Shown: positions 1 through 9,315, numbered from the stretch's first letter. The stretch is 41,795 nucleotides of DNA from Sphingomonas sp. (GCF_013816785.1 NZ_JACDDV010000013.1:1-41795); one strand, 5' to 3'. Translations and numbers: made by a program. Notes: generated by a model from the letters alone, not told the origin.

Positions 1-1
1 G

Positions 2-157
2 GGCGCGGGCGACCTGCACTTCGCCGACGGTCGGGTCGCGGCGCAGACCGGGGGCGGCGCGGGGCCGGTCGCCTTTCGCCTCGCGCGGCGGGTTGAGCGC
101 GGCGGCGCGAAGTCCTATTCGCCAGGGCAACCTGGCTTGTTCGATACGGAAGACTGA
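2..157 (+). CDS. xseA: C-terminal end of probable exodeoxyribonuclease VII large subunit (partial)
   Basis: An open frame enters from the left edge and stops with TGA at 155-157, giving the last 51 residues of a protein. The piece has a short beta-type segment (LHFADGRVAA) followed by a low-complexity Gly/Arg tail ending in GLFDTED. XseA proteins end with a similar FADG segment and a variable tail, and in alphaproteobacteria xseA commonly lies just before a DUF2093 gene, as here, where the next start is two bases after this stop. The XseA name rests on that context plus one weak motif. The catalytic and OB-fold parts lie outside the window. Confidence 0.5.
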   Translation, partial: GAGDLHFADGRVAAQTGGGAGPVAFRLARRVERGGAKSYSPGQPGLFDTED

Positions 158-159
158 CG

Positions 160-369
160 ATGCTAATGGGTAGCGGCGCGCGCGAGGCGAAAATCCATTA
201 TCTGGACGGGACGTTCCGACTACTGTCGTCGGGCGACCATGTGCGCTGTGCGGTGACCGGTGCGATCATCCCGCTCGAAGATCTGCGTTACTGGTCGGTC
301 GAGCGCCAGGAAGCCTATGCCGATGCCGCCGCCGGCCTGGAGGCCGAGCGGCGGAAGGTCAGGGGCTGA
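160..369 (+). CDS. DUF2093 domain protein
   Basis: A 69-residue protein with a conserved-looking core: an IHYLDGTFRLL segment, then VRCAVTGAIIPLEDLRYW, then an Ala-rich helical tail. This matches the small alphaproteobacterial DUF2093 family, whose function is unknown. There is no signal peptide or membrane segment. The ATG at 160 follows the upstream stop by two bases, so it is probably translationally coupled to the upstream gene. Another in-frame ATG lies two codons downstream (position 166). Confidence 0.8.
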   Translation: MLMGSGAREAKIHYLDGTFRLLSSGDHVRCAVTGAIIPLEDLRYWSVERQEAYADAAAGLEAERRKVRG

Positions 370-384
370 CTTTTCCGGCTAAAA

Positions 385-924
385 TCAGTTGATGCGCTTG
401 ACCTTGACGCCCGGTTGCCGCGCCACGCTCAACATGTAGCTGCCGAGCGCGCCCTTCTTGATTACGACCTTGTCGCCGGACCGCGGCGCTAGGGCAAATG
501 GCTTGCTGTCGGTCTGCGACCAGCGGCTACCGTCTGCGAGGCGAAAGATGTAACCGCCGTCGCCATTGACGGCGGTCGAGACCACTTCGCCGTCAATTTG
601 CTTGATCTCCACCTCATCATTGTCGTCACCGAAAATGCCGAGGTTGGGGATCCCGAATCCAAACAGCCCGCGCTTAGTCTTGCGCACCGATGCTCGATCG
701 AACACGACCAGGTCGCGCTTGGCGATCGCGTCGCCAAGGCCCGCGGCGTTTTTGTCGAAGCAGGCCAGGCGGGCCTCGCCGCCGGCGATCGCGCGGCAGG
801 CGAGGATGGCATTGACCTGGGCCGGCGGCGGTCCGGCCTCCAGTTTTTTCGCCGTGGACGTGGAGGCCATGCACATCAGTCCGACGCCAATGATCGCCGC
901 CAATTTTCCCCGGCCAAACCGCAT
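385..924 (-). CDS. exported protein of unknown function
   Basis: A 179-residue protein. The open frame continues upstream to 1083, but the ATG at 924 is chosen because a clear GGGGAGAG ribosome site lies just upstream and because it begins a normal signal peptide (Arg/Lys start, hydrophobic stretch, STSTA cleavage area around residue 25). The mature part starts with a short helical segment carrying two cysteines (ILACRAIAGGEARLACFD), a motif seen in many small exported proteobacterial proteins. A hydrophobic Gly/Phe stretch and a beta-rich C-terminal half follow, ending in a basic tail. The product is probably periplasmic. It converges with the DUF2093 gene and diverges from the TonB receptor gene. 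I do not recognise a function. Confidence 0.7.
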   Translation of the reverse strand: MRFGRGKLAAIIGVGLMCMASTSTAKKLEAGPPPAQVNAILACRAIAGGEARLACFDKNAAGLGDAIAKRDLVVFDRASVRKTKRGLFGFGIPNLGIFGDDNDEVEIKQIDGEVVSTAVNGDGGYIFRLADGSRWSQTDSKPFALAPRSGDKVVIKKGALGSYMLSVARQPGVKVKRIN

Positions 925-1159
925 TGCCGTCTCTCCCCGTCCGATCGCCAGTGGGCATCTTAGGCGGCGCGGCGCAGGTCGGGCAAGCGCGAGCGACTGT
1001 TGCAGAAACACTACATAAGTTAAACAACTCGACGGCCGACGGCGGCTCCGCGTTGCCTTGGCTTGGCGCTTTAACCTATTCAAGTCGTGCGTTCGGCATT
1101 TTTCTCACTGCCGCACACAATGGCTCCGCTCCGGCGCGGCGCATAAGGGGAAGCATTTT

Positions 1160-4100
1160 ATGAAGCTCGATTTTCGTCAGCGACTGCTCGCCACGACCCT
1201 CCTAGTCGGTGCCGGTTTGATCGCCCAGCCCGCCTTCGCCCAAGACACGCAGACCGCCGATCCGGCGGCCGCTCCCCCATCTGGCCCCGTTGAGGCGCAG
1301 CCGACTCCGTCTGTCGCCGCTACCGGTGAGCCGGTCAGCGAAACCAAGGACATCGTCGTTACCGGCACTCGCATCCCTTCAGCCAACCTGGAGTCGGCGG
1401 CGCCGGTCACCGTTGTCAGCAGCCAGGACCTGAAACTTTCGGGCACGACCCGCGTGGAAGATTTGCTTAACTCGCTGCCGTCTGTCGGCGCGTCGCAGTC
1501 CTCTGGCCTTTCCAACGGCGCCACCGGCACTGCCGAAGTGGATCTTCGCTATTTGGGCTCGAAGCGGACGCTGGCGCTGATCAACGGCCGGCGTCTGGTT
1601 CCGGGCGATCCGAACAGCTCCACTCAGGCCGCCGACCTCAACTTCATCCCCTCGTCTGTCGTCAAGCGCGTTGAAGTGCTGACGGGCGGCGCCTCCTCGG
1701 TCTACGGCGCGGACGCCGTCGCGGGCGTCGTCAATTTCATCATGGACACAAACTTTACCGGCATTCGCTTCGACGGGCAGTACAGCGTCTATCAGCATTC
1801 GAACGGCGACCCGTCGGTCGGTAATTGCGCTGCTGTTCAGGCACGCCTTTGCTCGTCGGTAGGTCAAGGGCTGAATGTCAGTGACATTCTAAATCTCCGC
1901 GGCTTTGGCTTTCCAAAGGGAAGTGTTGTCGATGGCGGCACTTTCGACGGCACGGTATCGATCGGTTCCGGCTTCGACGACAACAAGGGTCATGCTCTGG
2001 CCTATTTCGGCTATCGCAAAGTGAGGCCCGTTCTTCAGGGTCGTCGCGACTTCAGTTCGTGCGTCTTGCAGAATGCCGCAGGCAACAGGACGCCGGGACC
2101 GCGGAACCCCCGGTGCGGTGGATCCGCAACGGCCAACCCGGGCACTGCGGTAATCTTTGCGACCTCCTCGTCGGGCTCGGTGACTTCGACTGTGGCGGCG
2201 CTCGGGCCGGGCACGATCACGCCGTTCTCGTCGAACCTCTTCAACTTCGCGCCGTTGAACTATTTCTTGCGCCCGGACGAGCGTTACATCGGCGGCGTCT
2301 TCGCTGACTATGAAATCAACAATGCGATCAAGCCGTACCTTGAATTCATGTTCATGGACGACCACACACTGGCGCAGATCGCGCCATCAGGCGATTTCGG
2401 CAACACGCTGACCATCAACTGCGATAACCCGCTTCTCTCGGCGTCTCAGCGGACGACAATCTGCTCGCCGGTCAACCTCATCAACGGTTTCGTGGGCAAT
2501 TTCCCGCTGACCTCGGGAGCCAAGAACCCAGGCGCGCCAATCGATTTCGTCAACACGGTGCCGGGCGGTGCTCCCTTCAACAAGGCCTTTTTTCAGCTTT
2601 TGCGCCGCAACACTGAAGGCGGGCCGCGTATAAACGATTTGCGCCACACCAGCTTCCGCGGCGTGCTTGGAACCAAGGGTGACCTTAGCAAGGCCTGGTC
2701 ATACGACGCTTACTATCAATACGGCCGCACCAATTACGATCAGGTCTACAAGAATGAATTCTCGGCGGCGCGGCTGACGCGCGCGCTCGACGTCGTCGAC
2801 AATCCCAACGTTGCCAACACGGCGGCCAACCCCTTCCAGCCCGTTTGCCGTTCGTTCCTTGACGGCAGTGACCCAACCTGCGTGCCCTTCGACGTGTTCA
2901 CCGGTACGCCTGTATCACCAGCGGCCGTCAATTTCCTCAACGTCTTCGGCGTGATCCAGGGCAACACGTCGGAGCAGGTCGCCAACGCCAACTTCACCGG
3001 CGCGCTGGGCGAATATGGCCTCCAGAGTCCGTGGGCCGAGGAGGGATTCGGCGTCAACGTCGGCGTGGAATATCGCAAGGAGTCGCTGTCCCTGAATCCC
3101 GATCAGTCATTCCAGACCGGCGATCTCACTGGTCAAGGTGCCCCGACGCTGCCTGTCAGCGGAAACTTCAGGGTGTTCGAGTATTTCGGCGAAGCACAGC
3201 TGCCAATCGTGCAGAACAATTTCATCGACAATCTGAGCTTGGGACTTGGCTATCGTAAATCCTATTACAAGTTGAGCAGCGGCCGAAAATACAATACGAA
3301 CACCTATAAGCTGTCCGCGGAATTTGCGCCGATCCGCGATATCCGCTTCCGCGCCGCCTATAACCGGGCGGTTCGCGCACCGAACATTCAGGAGCTGTTC
3401 GCACCGCAGTTCGTCGGTCTTGACGGATCGAACGACCCGTGTTCCGGCCACATCATCCAGCCGACAGAATTCGGCTGTATTGCTCAAGGCGTCAAAGCGG
3501 GCACCGGCACGCCGTCGAACCCGGCGGGACAGTATAATGGCCTGCTTGGCGGCGATCCAAACCTGTCGCCCGAAAAGGCAACGACCAAGACTGCCGGCGT
3601 CATCCTGCAGCCACGCTTCCTGCCGCGCTTTGCCTTCACCGTCGATTATTTCAATATCAACGTGAAGAAGGCGATCCAGGGTTTCGGCGCGGACGCGATA
3701 CTCCAGGCTTGCATCGACGGGACGACTTCATTGACAAGCGTTTCGCCAGCCTGCGCCTTGGTCAATCGCGATGCCGCCGGATCAATCTGGCTGACGCCGG
3801 GCGGGTTCGTGAGGGATCTTCCGAACAACGAAGGAGAGGTCGAAACGAGCGGCCTCGACTTCAACGGCTCGTACAGTCACGGAGTGGGAGGCCTCGGCAG
3901 TCTTTCGCTGAGCTTCCTTGGAACCTATCTGAGGCATTACAAGGTCGATAATGGTCTGACTGAGCCTTACGACTGCGCCGGTCTTTATGGCCCGATTTGC
4001 AGCGGTAACGCCGTTGCGAGCGGGGCACCGCTGCCCAAGTGGCGGCACAAGGCGCGTGCGACACTCCAGATGCGTAACGGAATCGGCGTTTCGCTGGGTT

Positions 4101-4423
4101 GGCGCATGGTGGGCAAAGTCAAAGCCGAGACGCTGGAGGACAGCAACTCGCTGGCCGGCCAGTTCAACTTCGATCCGGGGTTGCACATCAAGGCGCAGCA
4201 TTATTTCGACTTGGCGACGACCTTCACCGTTGGCGACCATTACAATCTCCGCCTCGGCGTGAATAACATACTCGACAATGATCCGCCGTTGGTAACGGGC
4301 GGCAATGCCAATCGGAGCGGCTCCAACCTTTGTCCGGCTGGCGCGTGCAACGGCAACACCTATCCCGGCACCTGGGATGCCCTTGGGCGCTACATCTATG
4401 CCGGCGTGACGCTCGACTTTTAG
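1160..4423 (+). CDS. TonB-dependent outer-membrane receptor
   Basis: A 1087-residue receptor. The ATG at 1160 is preferred over 1058: it follows a GGGGAAG ribosome site and opens a signal peptide (KLDFRQRLL, hydrophobic core, cleavage near AQPAFAQ). After a Pro/Ala linker comes a TonB-box-like IVVTGTRIPS, then a plug domain (roughly residues 75-190) with LINGRRLVPGD and GGASSVYGADAVAGVVNF, then the beta-barrel ending in the aromatic YIYAGVTLDF typical of this family. Such receptors import siderophores, sugars or peptides using TonB energy; the ligand cannot be read here. All 16 cysteines of the protein fall into eight close pairs. It has its own strong terminator and heads the hydroxylase/sulfotransferase gene block. 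The 235-base gap to the divergent exported-protein gene must hold its promoter, but I see no convincing box. Confidence 0.95.
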   Translation: MKLDFRQRLLATTLLVGAGLIAQPAFAQDTQTADPAAAPPSGPVEAQPTPSVAATGEPVSETKDIVVTGTRIPSANLESAAPVTVVSSQDLKLSGTTRVEDLLNSLPSVGASQSSGLSNGATGTAEVDLRYLGSKRTLALINGRRLVPGDPNSSTQAADLNFIPSSVVKRVEVLTGGASSVYGADAVAGVVNFIMDTNFTGIRFDGQYSVYQHSNGDPSVGNCAAVQARLCSSVGQGLNVSDILNLRGFGFPKGSVVDGGTFDGTVSIGSGFDDNKGHALAYFGYRKVRPVLQGRRDFSSCVLQNAAGNRTPGPRNPRCGGSATANPGTAVIFATSSSGSVTSTVAALGPGTITPFSSNLFNFAPLNYFLRPDERYIGGVFADYEINNAIKPYLEFMFMDDHTLAQIAPSGDFGNTLTINCDNPLLSASQRTTICSPVNLINGFVGNFPLTSGAKNPGAPIDFVNTVPGGAPFNKAFFQLLRRNTEGGPRINDLRHTSFRGVLGTKGDLSKAWSYDAYYQYGRTNYDQVYKNEFSAARLTRALDVVDNPNVANTAANPFQPVCRSFLDGSDPTCVPFDVFTGTPVSPAAVNFLNVFGVIQGNTSEQVANANFTGALGEYGLQSPWAEEGFGVNVGVEYRKESLSLNPDQSFQTGDLTGQGAPTLPVSGNFRVFEYFGEAQLPIVQNNFIDNLSLGLGYRKSYYKLSSGRKYNTNTYKLSAEFAPIRDIRFRAAYNRAVRAPNIQELFAPQFVGLDGSNDPCSGHIIQPTEFGCIAQGVKAGTGTPSNPAGQYNGLLGGDPNLSPEKATTKTAGVILQPRFLPRFAFTVDYFNINVKKAIQGFGADAILQACIDGTTSLTSVSPACALVNRDAAGSIWLTPGGFVRDLPNNEGEVETSGLDFNGSYSHGVGGLGSLSLSFLGTYLRHYKVDNGLTEPYDCAGLYGPICSGNAVASGAPLPKWRHKARATLQMRNGIGVSLGWRMVGKVKAETLEDSNSLAGQFNFDPGLHIKAQHYFDLATTFTVGDHYNLRLGVNNILDNDPPLVTGGNANRSGSNLCPAGACNGNTYPGTWDALGRYIYAGVTLDF

Positions 4424-4446
4424 GAGCGTTACAAAGGAACTTCTCG

Positions 4447-4480
4447 GGCGGTGGACCATCGGGTCCGCCGCCTTTTTTTT
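4447..4480 (+). terminator. strong intrinsic terminator behind the TonB receptor gene
   Basis: An 11-base-pair stem (4447-4457 pairs with 4462-4472, with one G-T wobble) and a four-base loop ATCG are followed directly by eight T (4473-4480). This is a textbook Rho-independent terminator 23 bases after the receptor stop codon, so the next genes need their own promoter or depend on read-through. Confidence 0.93.
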
Positions 4481-4539
4481 GGCCACGAAGGCTGAGGGCG
4501 ATGCTGTCACAGGCGCGCGATTGCGTTAGAGAGGGCGCA

Positions 4540-6585
4540 ATGACGGCGACATTTGTTCTCGACGACCGCACCGCGGATGCTATTCGGCAGGCCATCAACG
4601 CAGCCAGCAGAGGCGCCCTGGCCGAGGCATGCGCGATCGGCGATCGCGCGTTGGCCGGGGGTGGTAACGCCGCTGCATTGAACGCGATGCTGGGAATGCT
4701 GCGGTGCCAGTCAGGGAACCTCGATACTGGCATCCGACACTTGCGTGCCGCTCACGAGGCCCAGCCGGCAGATCCGAAGATTGCCGCAAATCTTGCAACA
4801 GCGCTTTCCGAGGGAGGTCATCATCGCGAGGCGCTCGAAGTTTTGACCGAAGATTTGGCGCGGGTCGACGCGAGCATGCGTCTTGAGCGGCTCCGGGGCT
4901 ATCTCGCTCAAACGCTTGATGACTTCCCGGCCGCTATCCAGTCCTACGAGCGGGTTGTTGCCGCCGCCCCGTCCGACTGGGAGGCTTGGAACAACCTCGG
5001 CAACGCCCGCCGGAGCGAAGGCGACATTGAAGGAAGTATCGTGGCTTTGCGGCGGGCCGCTAAACTTGAGCCTGAGTCGCCACCCGTGCTCTTGAACCTT
5101 GCGCTGGCCATCGGCGCTGCGGGCGATCTGGAGGAATCTGAAAGCCAATTGCGCGCGATCGCTGCCGATTATCCCGCAGAAGCGAGACCGCTCGGTGAGC
5201 TTCATGCTTTGCTGAGGGAACAGGGTCGAGACGAGGAAGCGCTCGAAGCGATTGAGGCCAGCGTCCAGCGCGATCCCGCGAACATTGAATCGTTGCTTGC
5301 GCTCGCAAGCCAATTGTCGCTGCTGCAGCGTTATGATGCAGCCGAAGCGGCGTACCGTCGTGTCATAGCGCTCGATGCTGCCAACAGTCTCGCCAACCTT
5401 GGACTCGCGCTGGTCTTCGAGCTCACCAATCGGAGAGAACAGCTATCGAAGCTGGTTTCGGAGGCGGAAGAGCGCGGAGTAGAAGAAGCCGCGGTCAATT
5501 TCATCCGTGCCTTCAATTTTCGGCGCGAAAAGCGCTTCGAGGAAGGGCTGAAGGCTCTCGACGGGGTGCCCGACATACTGGAAACCCAGAGGCGCATGCA
5601 TTTGTTGGGTCAATTGCTCGAAGGTGTCGGGCGATATGACGAGGCCTTTGCCGCATTTTTGCGCATGAATGAGCTCGGCCACGAAGATGCCGTGCTGCCC
5701 GAGCAGCGGGGCGCCAACTACCGGGGCAATGTCCGCAATCAGTACGGGACGGTCACGCCGGAATGGGTGGGCGGCTGGCGTCAGGAAAAGGGACGCGACC
5801 CCCGGCCTTCGCCCGTCTTCCTCGTTGGATTTCCGCGGTCGGGCACGACGCTGCTCGATACGATGCTAATGGGCCATCCACAGATTGAAGTGCTCGAAGA
5901 AGAACCGGCGCTACGCGAAGCTGGCGCGCTGCTTCCTGAATTCGCAACACTGTCGACCGCCGGCGACGAACAGATCCGGGCAGCGCGCGATGCATATTTC
6001 CGCATGGCGAAGTCCCTGACGCCGTTGAAGCCGGGCAACTTGCTGATCGACAAGAACCCGTTGACGATGAACAATCTGCCGGTGGCTCGTCGCCTGTTCC
6101 CCGATGCCAAGGTCATCCTGGCGCTGCGCCATCCCTGCGATGTGGTGCTTAGCTGCTTCATCACCAACTTCCGGGCGAACGACGGGATGGTGAGTTTTCT
6201 GGGACTCGACACCGCCGCAGAACTTTACGACCTCAGCTTCAGCTATCTTGAGCGCGTGCAGGAACTGATGAAGCTGCCAATGCACACGATCACTTATGAA
6301 AATGTGGTGGCCGATCAGGAGCGGGAGTTAAGGCCGCTGTTTGAGTTTCTCGAACTGGACTGGAACGACCGGGTTCTTGAGCATGAGTCGACGGCGAAGG
6401 GCCGGGGGCGCATCAAGACCGCCAGCTATTCCCAGGTGGTCGAGCCAATCTACACGCGCGCGTCGGGACGCTGGTGGCATTATCGCAAGCATCTTGAGCC
6501 GGCATTCGCGGTGCTGGCCCCATGGGTCGAAAAATTTGGCTATTCGTTGGACGACCCGGCCAAGATACCCTCAAAGCCGGCATGA
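4540..6585 (+). CDS. TPR-repeat sulfotransferase
   Basis: A 681-residue protein. The ATG at 4540 has an AGAGAGGGCG ribosome site; in-frame starts at 4501 and 4330 overlap the terminator region and receptor and are less likely. Residues 1 to about 390 are tandem tetratricopeptide helices (for example WEAWNNLGNARRSEGD). Residues from about 420 form a sulfotransferase domain: PAPS 5'-phosphosulfate loop GFPRSGTTLLDTML (430-443) and 3'-phosphate segment VILALRHPCDVVLSCF (525-540) with Arg and Ser in place. Relatives use PAPS to sulfate small molecules or tyrosines of peptides (family knowledge). There is no signal peptide, so it should act in the cytoplasm, with the TPR part probably binding the acceptor or a partner. 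Its stop overlaps the next start as ATGA, suggesting matched amounts of both proteins. Confidence 0.9.
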   Translation: MTATFVLDDRTADAIRQAINAASRGALAEACAIGDRALAGGGNAAALNAMLGMLRCQSGNLDTGIRHLRAAHEAQPADPKIAANLATALSEGGHHREALEVLTEDLARVDASMRLERLRGYLAQTLDDFPAAIQSYERVVAAAPSDWEAWNNLGNARRSEGDIEGSIVALRRAAKLEPESPPVLLNLALAIGAAGDLEESESQLRAIAADYPAEARPLGELHALLREQGRDEEALEAIEASVQRDPANIESLLALASQLSLLQRYDAAEAAYRRVIALDAANSLANLGLALVFELTNRREQLSKLVSEAEERGVEEAAVNFIRAFNFRREKRFEEGLKALDGVPDILETQRRMHLLGQLLEGVGRYDEAFAAFLRMNELGHEDAVLPEQRGANYRGNVRNQYGTVTPEWVGGWRQEKGRDPRPSPVFLVGFPRSGTTLLDTMLMGHPQIEVLEEEPALREAGALLPEFATLSTAGDEQIRAARDAYFRMAKSLTPLKPGNLLIDKNPLTMNNLPVARRLFPDAKVILALRHPCDVVLSCFITNFRANDGMVSFLGLDTAAELYDLSFSYLERVQELMKLPMHTITYENVVADQERELRPLFEFLELDWNDRVLEHESTAKGRGRIKTASYSQVVEPIYTRASGRWWHYRKHLEPAFAVLAPWVEKFGYSLDDPAKIPSKPA

Positions 6586-7724
6586 ACGTCCTGCTCGCCG
6601 AAGCGGATCGTGCCGCCGCCGCCGGCGATTTTTCGCGGGCGATCGGCCTTCTCGAAGAGGCCGGAACGGGAGAAGCTGCAGACGTCCAGCTATGGCTCAA
6701 ACTCGCGGCACTACGCCGCGCAGCGGGACAGCCGGCGAATGCGCTTGATGCTGTCGAACGCGCATTGGCGCTGTCTGAATATGATTTCATGGCGCTGACG
6801 ATGCGCGCGACACTGCTGGACAGGTTGGCGCCCGATCAGGCAGGAGAAGCTTGGGCGCGCGCCCTGGCGCAACGGCCGCGCGGACCTCTCCCGCCAGAGC
6901 TCACCGGCGTTGTCGCCAGGGGCGAAGCAATTCGTGATAATTGGGTTGCAGGACGAGAGCGAAAACTTAATTTCGCCACGCGGGAAGCGCTTGCGAAAGC
7001 CAATTTAGACGAGGCGGGCCGCATCGCCCGTTTCATGACCAATGCCCTCCGCAAGACCCGCGTTTATCATAGCGAACCGACGCATTTTGCCTTTCCTGGG
7101 TTGGTCGAGCGTGAGTTTCACGCGCGCGGCGAACATCAGTGGCTCTCGGAGATAGAATCCGCGACCGACCTCATCGCTAGCGAATTTGAAGCGGTGATGG
7201 CATCCGAACGCGCCGAGTTGGTGCCCTATATTCAATATGCGCAGCACGAAGCGCTGGCGCAGTGGCGTGATCTTAATCAGAACCGCGACTGGACCGCGAT
7301 CCATCTGATCAGGAATGGCGAACTGGTGGAGGTGAACGCGCGGCATTGCCCGGGGATCATGGCGTTGCTGGCGCGTCTGCCTCAGCCTGATGTGCCGGGT
7401 GCGGGGCCGAATGCGATGTTCTCGCTGCTGGCGCCCAATACGTCCATCCCGCCACATGTCGGCGTGAACAACACCCGGCTGGTCTGCCACCTGCCACTAA
7501 TTATACCCGAAGGTTGCTGGTTTCGCGTCGGGGCGGAAACTCGTCCGTGGCGCCGTGGTGAGGCGTTTCTGTTTGACGATACGATCGAACATGAAGCCGC
7601 CAATCCGTCCGACCAGCTTCGTGTCGTCTTCATTTTCGATGTTTGGCATCCCGGCCTGAGCGCCGTGGAGCGCGAGGGGGTGCGGCGGGTCATCGGGGCT
7701 GAGGGGAGTGTCGGCGGACTGTGA
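6582..7724 (+). CDS. TPR-repeat aspartyl/asparaginyl beta-hydroxylase family protein
   Basis: A 380-residue protein starting at the ATG that overlaps the sulfotransferase stop. An N-terminal helical TPR-like region (about 1-100) precedes an Asp/Arg hydroxylase domain (about 190-365). Visible iron/2-oxoglutarate residues are His292 in PPHVG, the RLVCHLPL strand (Arg299, His303), His337 in FDDTIEHEA and Arg347 in QLRVVFIFDVWHP. As in the AspH family, the position after the first His-x is Gly rather than an acidic residue, which fits the two-histidine iron site known for AspH. Known relatives hydroxylate Asp/Asn side chains of proteins or peptides. No export signal. Its stop overlaps the GTG start of the next gene. 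A close relative of its catalytic core is encoded at 11643-12923. Confidence 0.88.
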   Translation: MNVLLAEADRAAAAGDFSRAIGLLEEAGTGEAADVQLWLKLAALRRAAGQPANALDAVERALALSEYDFMALTMRATLLDRLAPDQAGEAWARALAQRPRGPLPPELTGVVARGEAIRDNWVAGRERKLNFATREALAKANLDEAGRIARFMTNALRKTRVYHSEPTHFAFPGLVEREFHARGEHQWLSEIESATDLIASEFEAVMASERAELVPYIQYAQHEALAQWRDLNQNRDWTAIHLIRNGELVEVNARHCPGIMALLARLPQPDVPGAGPNAMFSLLAPNTSIPPHVGVNNTRLVCHLPLIIPEGCWFRVGAETRPWRRGEAFLFDDTIEHEAANPSDQLRVVFIFDVWHPGLSAVEREGVRRVIGAEGSVGGL

Positions 7725-9232
7725 CCTTTGAAGCCGAATTGGCATGCGCCTCGTCGCGACCGTTCGACCCGGCGGCGCTGGAACAGCTTGCCAGGATCGC
7801 GCTCGACGAAGGCGAGGAGGAGCGGGCCCTGCCTCTTCTCGAGCGCGCTCTAGAGAAAAGTCCCAATGCTTTATTGTGGCAATGGAAGGGATTGCTCGAA
7901 CGTTCGATCGACGAGCACGAACGGGCATTGAAATCGTTCGCCCGAGCGGCACAGCTTGATCCGTCGGACGTCAGCATCGCGCATGGTCATGCTCGTGTGG
8001 CGATGGAAGCTGGACTCGACGCTCAGGATTTGTACGAGCGCGCGCGCGCTTTGGCGCCCCGGAACGGAGCGATCATCATCGGCCGCGCGGCGGCACGGGC
8101 TGCGGCTGGCAACGGGGAAGCGGGTGCCGCGGAGCTGGCGGCGGCGCTCGAACAATCGCCGATGTGGCTTGGTGGCCATGAACAGCTCGCCCAATTGCTG
8201 GCGATTGAGGGCCGTGCGGCGGAAGCCACGGCGTCGCTCGAAAGGGCGCTCAATCGGTTCCCGAGCGCGGTTCCGCTGTGGGAGACGCTGCTCAACGTTC
8301 AGCTGCGGCGCGGAGCCTATCCATCGCTAAAAAACATCGTCGAGCGAGCCGAAGCGGCCGGCGCGAGTTCCCCGGAGTTCGCCATCTATAAGGGCATTCA
8401 CGCCGCTGAATTCGAAAACGACACTTATCCCTCAGCACTGTTTGACGACGCCCCCGCCATCGCCCAAGGTCCGCTGGGACGATGGCGGATCCGCCACCTC
8501 CTGCGCGTCGGCGCCGTGGACGCCGTTCTTCCCCTGATCGATGACGAGTTGCGGGCCGAGCAGAGCGTCGAGATGTGGGCCTATGCGGGCACCGCTTGGC
8601 GCCTGGCGGGCGATGCTCGTTTAGAGTGGCTGGAGGGCGACTCGCGTTTGGTGAGCGTGACCGACCTCTCCGAATCGCTTCCACCCCTTGAGGCACTCAC
8701 CACGACATTGCGATCCCTTCACGTCGCCAGGGGCGAATATCTGGACCAATCGGTGCGCGGGGGAACCCAGACAGACGGACCGCTGTTCAGTCGCATCGAC
8801 CCGGTCATTCGCGGACTCCGGGAGGCCGTCGTGGCCGCGGTTGAAAAGCATATTGCACAATTGCCCCCGAATGATCCCCGGCATCCTACGCTGCGTCACC
8901 GGCGCAACCGTCGGGCGAGATTCTCCGGGAGCTGGTCGGTCAGGCTGCGATCAGGCGGCCGCCACTCGAACCACCTACACCCCCTTGGGTGGATCAGCTC
9001 GGCGCTTTACCTCGGGCTGCCGCCCAGGATGCCAGGGGAGCGGGATGATTCGGGCTGGTTGACGCTGGGCGAGCCGGATGACCTGCTCGGCCTTGATCTA
9101 CAACCCTGGCGGAAAATCGAACCAAAGGCGGGGCGGCTGGTCCTTTTTCCCTCGACGATGTGGCATGGTACGATGCCGTTCGAGTCAGGCGAGCGACTGA
9201 CGGTGGCCTTCGATGTCGCGCATCCGCGCTGA
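7721..9232 (+). CDS. TPR-repeat putative 2OG-Fe(II) oxygenase
   Basis: A 503-residue protein with a GTG start that shares four bases (GTGA) with the upstream stop. No other start lies near the family's N-terminus, since the next Met is about 90 residues in. Residues 20-300 are TPR-like helical repeats (for example ALPLLERALEKSPNA and ALKSFARAAQLDPSD). Residues from about 390 form a double-stranded beta-helix oxygenase of the PF13759-like type: NHLHPLGWISSALYLGLP (417-434) with the His-x-His-Pro iron motif (His418, His420), then LVLFPSTMWHGTMPF with His482, then Arg492 in ERLTVAFDVAHP for 2-oxoglutarate. The reaction is probably hydroxylation of an unknown substrate. It closes the three-gene coupled set, suggesting a sulfotransferase/hydroxylase/oxygenase assembly. 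Confidence 0.85.
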   Translation: MTFEAELACASSRPFDPAALEQLARIALDEGEEERALPLLERALEKSPNALLWQWKGLLERSIDEHERALKSFARAAQLDPSDVSIAHGHARVAMEAGLDAQDLYERARALAPRNGAIIIGRAAARAAAGNGEAGAAELAAALEQSPMWLGGHEQLAQLLAIEGRAAEATASLERALNRFPSAVPLWETLLNVQLRRGAYPSLKNIVERAEAAGASSPEFAIYKGIHAAEFENDTYPSALFDDAPAIAQGPLGRWRIRHLLRVGAVDAVLPLIDDELRAEQSVEMWAYAGTAWRLAGDARLEWLEGDSRLVSVTDLSESLPPLEALTTTLRSLHVARGEYLDQSVRGGTQTDGPLFSRIDPVIRGLREAVVAAVEKHIAQLPPNDPRHPTLRHRRNRRARFSGSWSVRLRSGGRHSNHLHPLGWISSALYLGLPPRMPGERDDSGWLTLGEPDDLLGLDLQPWRKIEPKAGRLVLFPSTMWHGTMPFESGERLTVAFDVAHPR

Positions 9233-9257
9233 GCCCTTGTCGTTTGTCGAATGCGGA

Positions 9258-9286
9258 TTGACGCGCAAGTCCTCGTCTGGTTTGCT
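9258..9286 (+). promoter_or_regulatory. candidate housekeeping promoter for the small exported genes
   Basis: TTGACG (9258-9263), a 17-base spacer, and TTTGCT (9281-9286) match the alphaproteobacterial sigma-70 pattern, with a perfect -35 for that group and a weak -10. Transcription would begin near 9293, about 23 bases before the first small-gene ATG. It would let the small secreted proteins be expressed apart from the TPR enzymes. Confidence 0.4.
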
Positions 9287-9315
9287 GCGCATCGTACTTT
9301 TTCAGGAGTGTTGGC

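Noticed and set aside
366-388. AT-rich hairpin between the converging DUF2093 and exported-protein genes
   Set aside because: Only eight pairs with a bulge; could be a weak two-way terminator but too poor to annotate.
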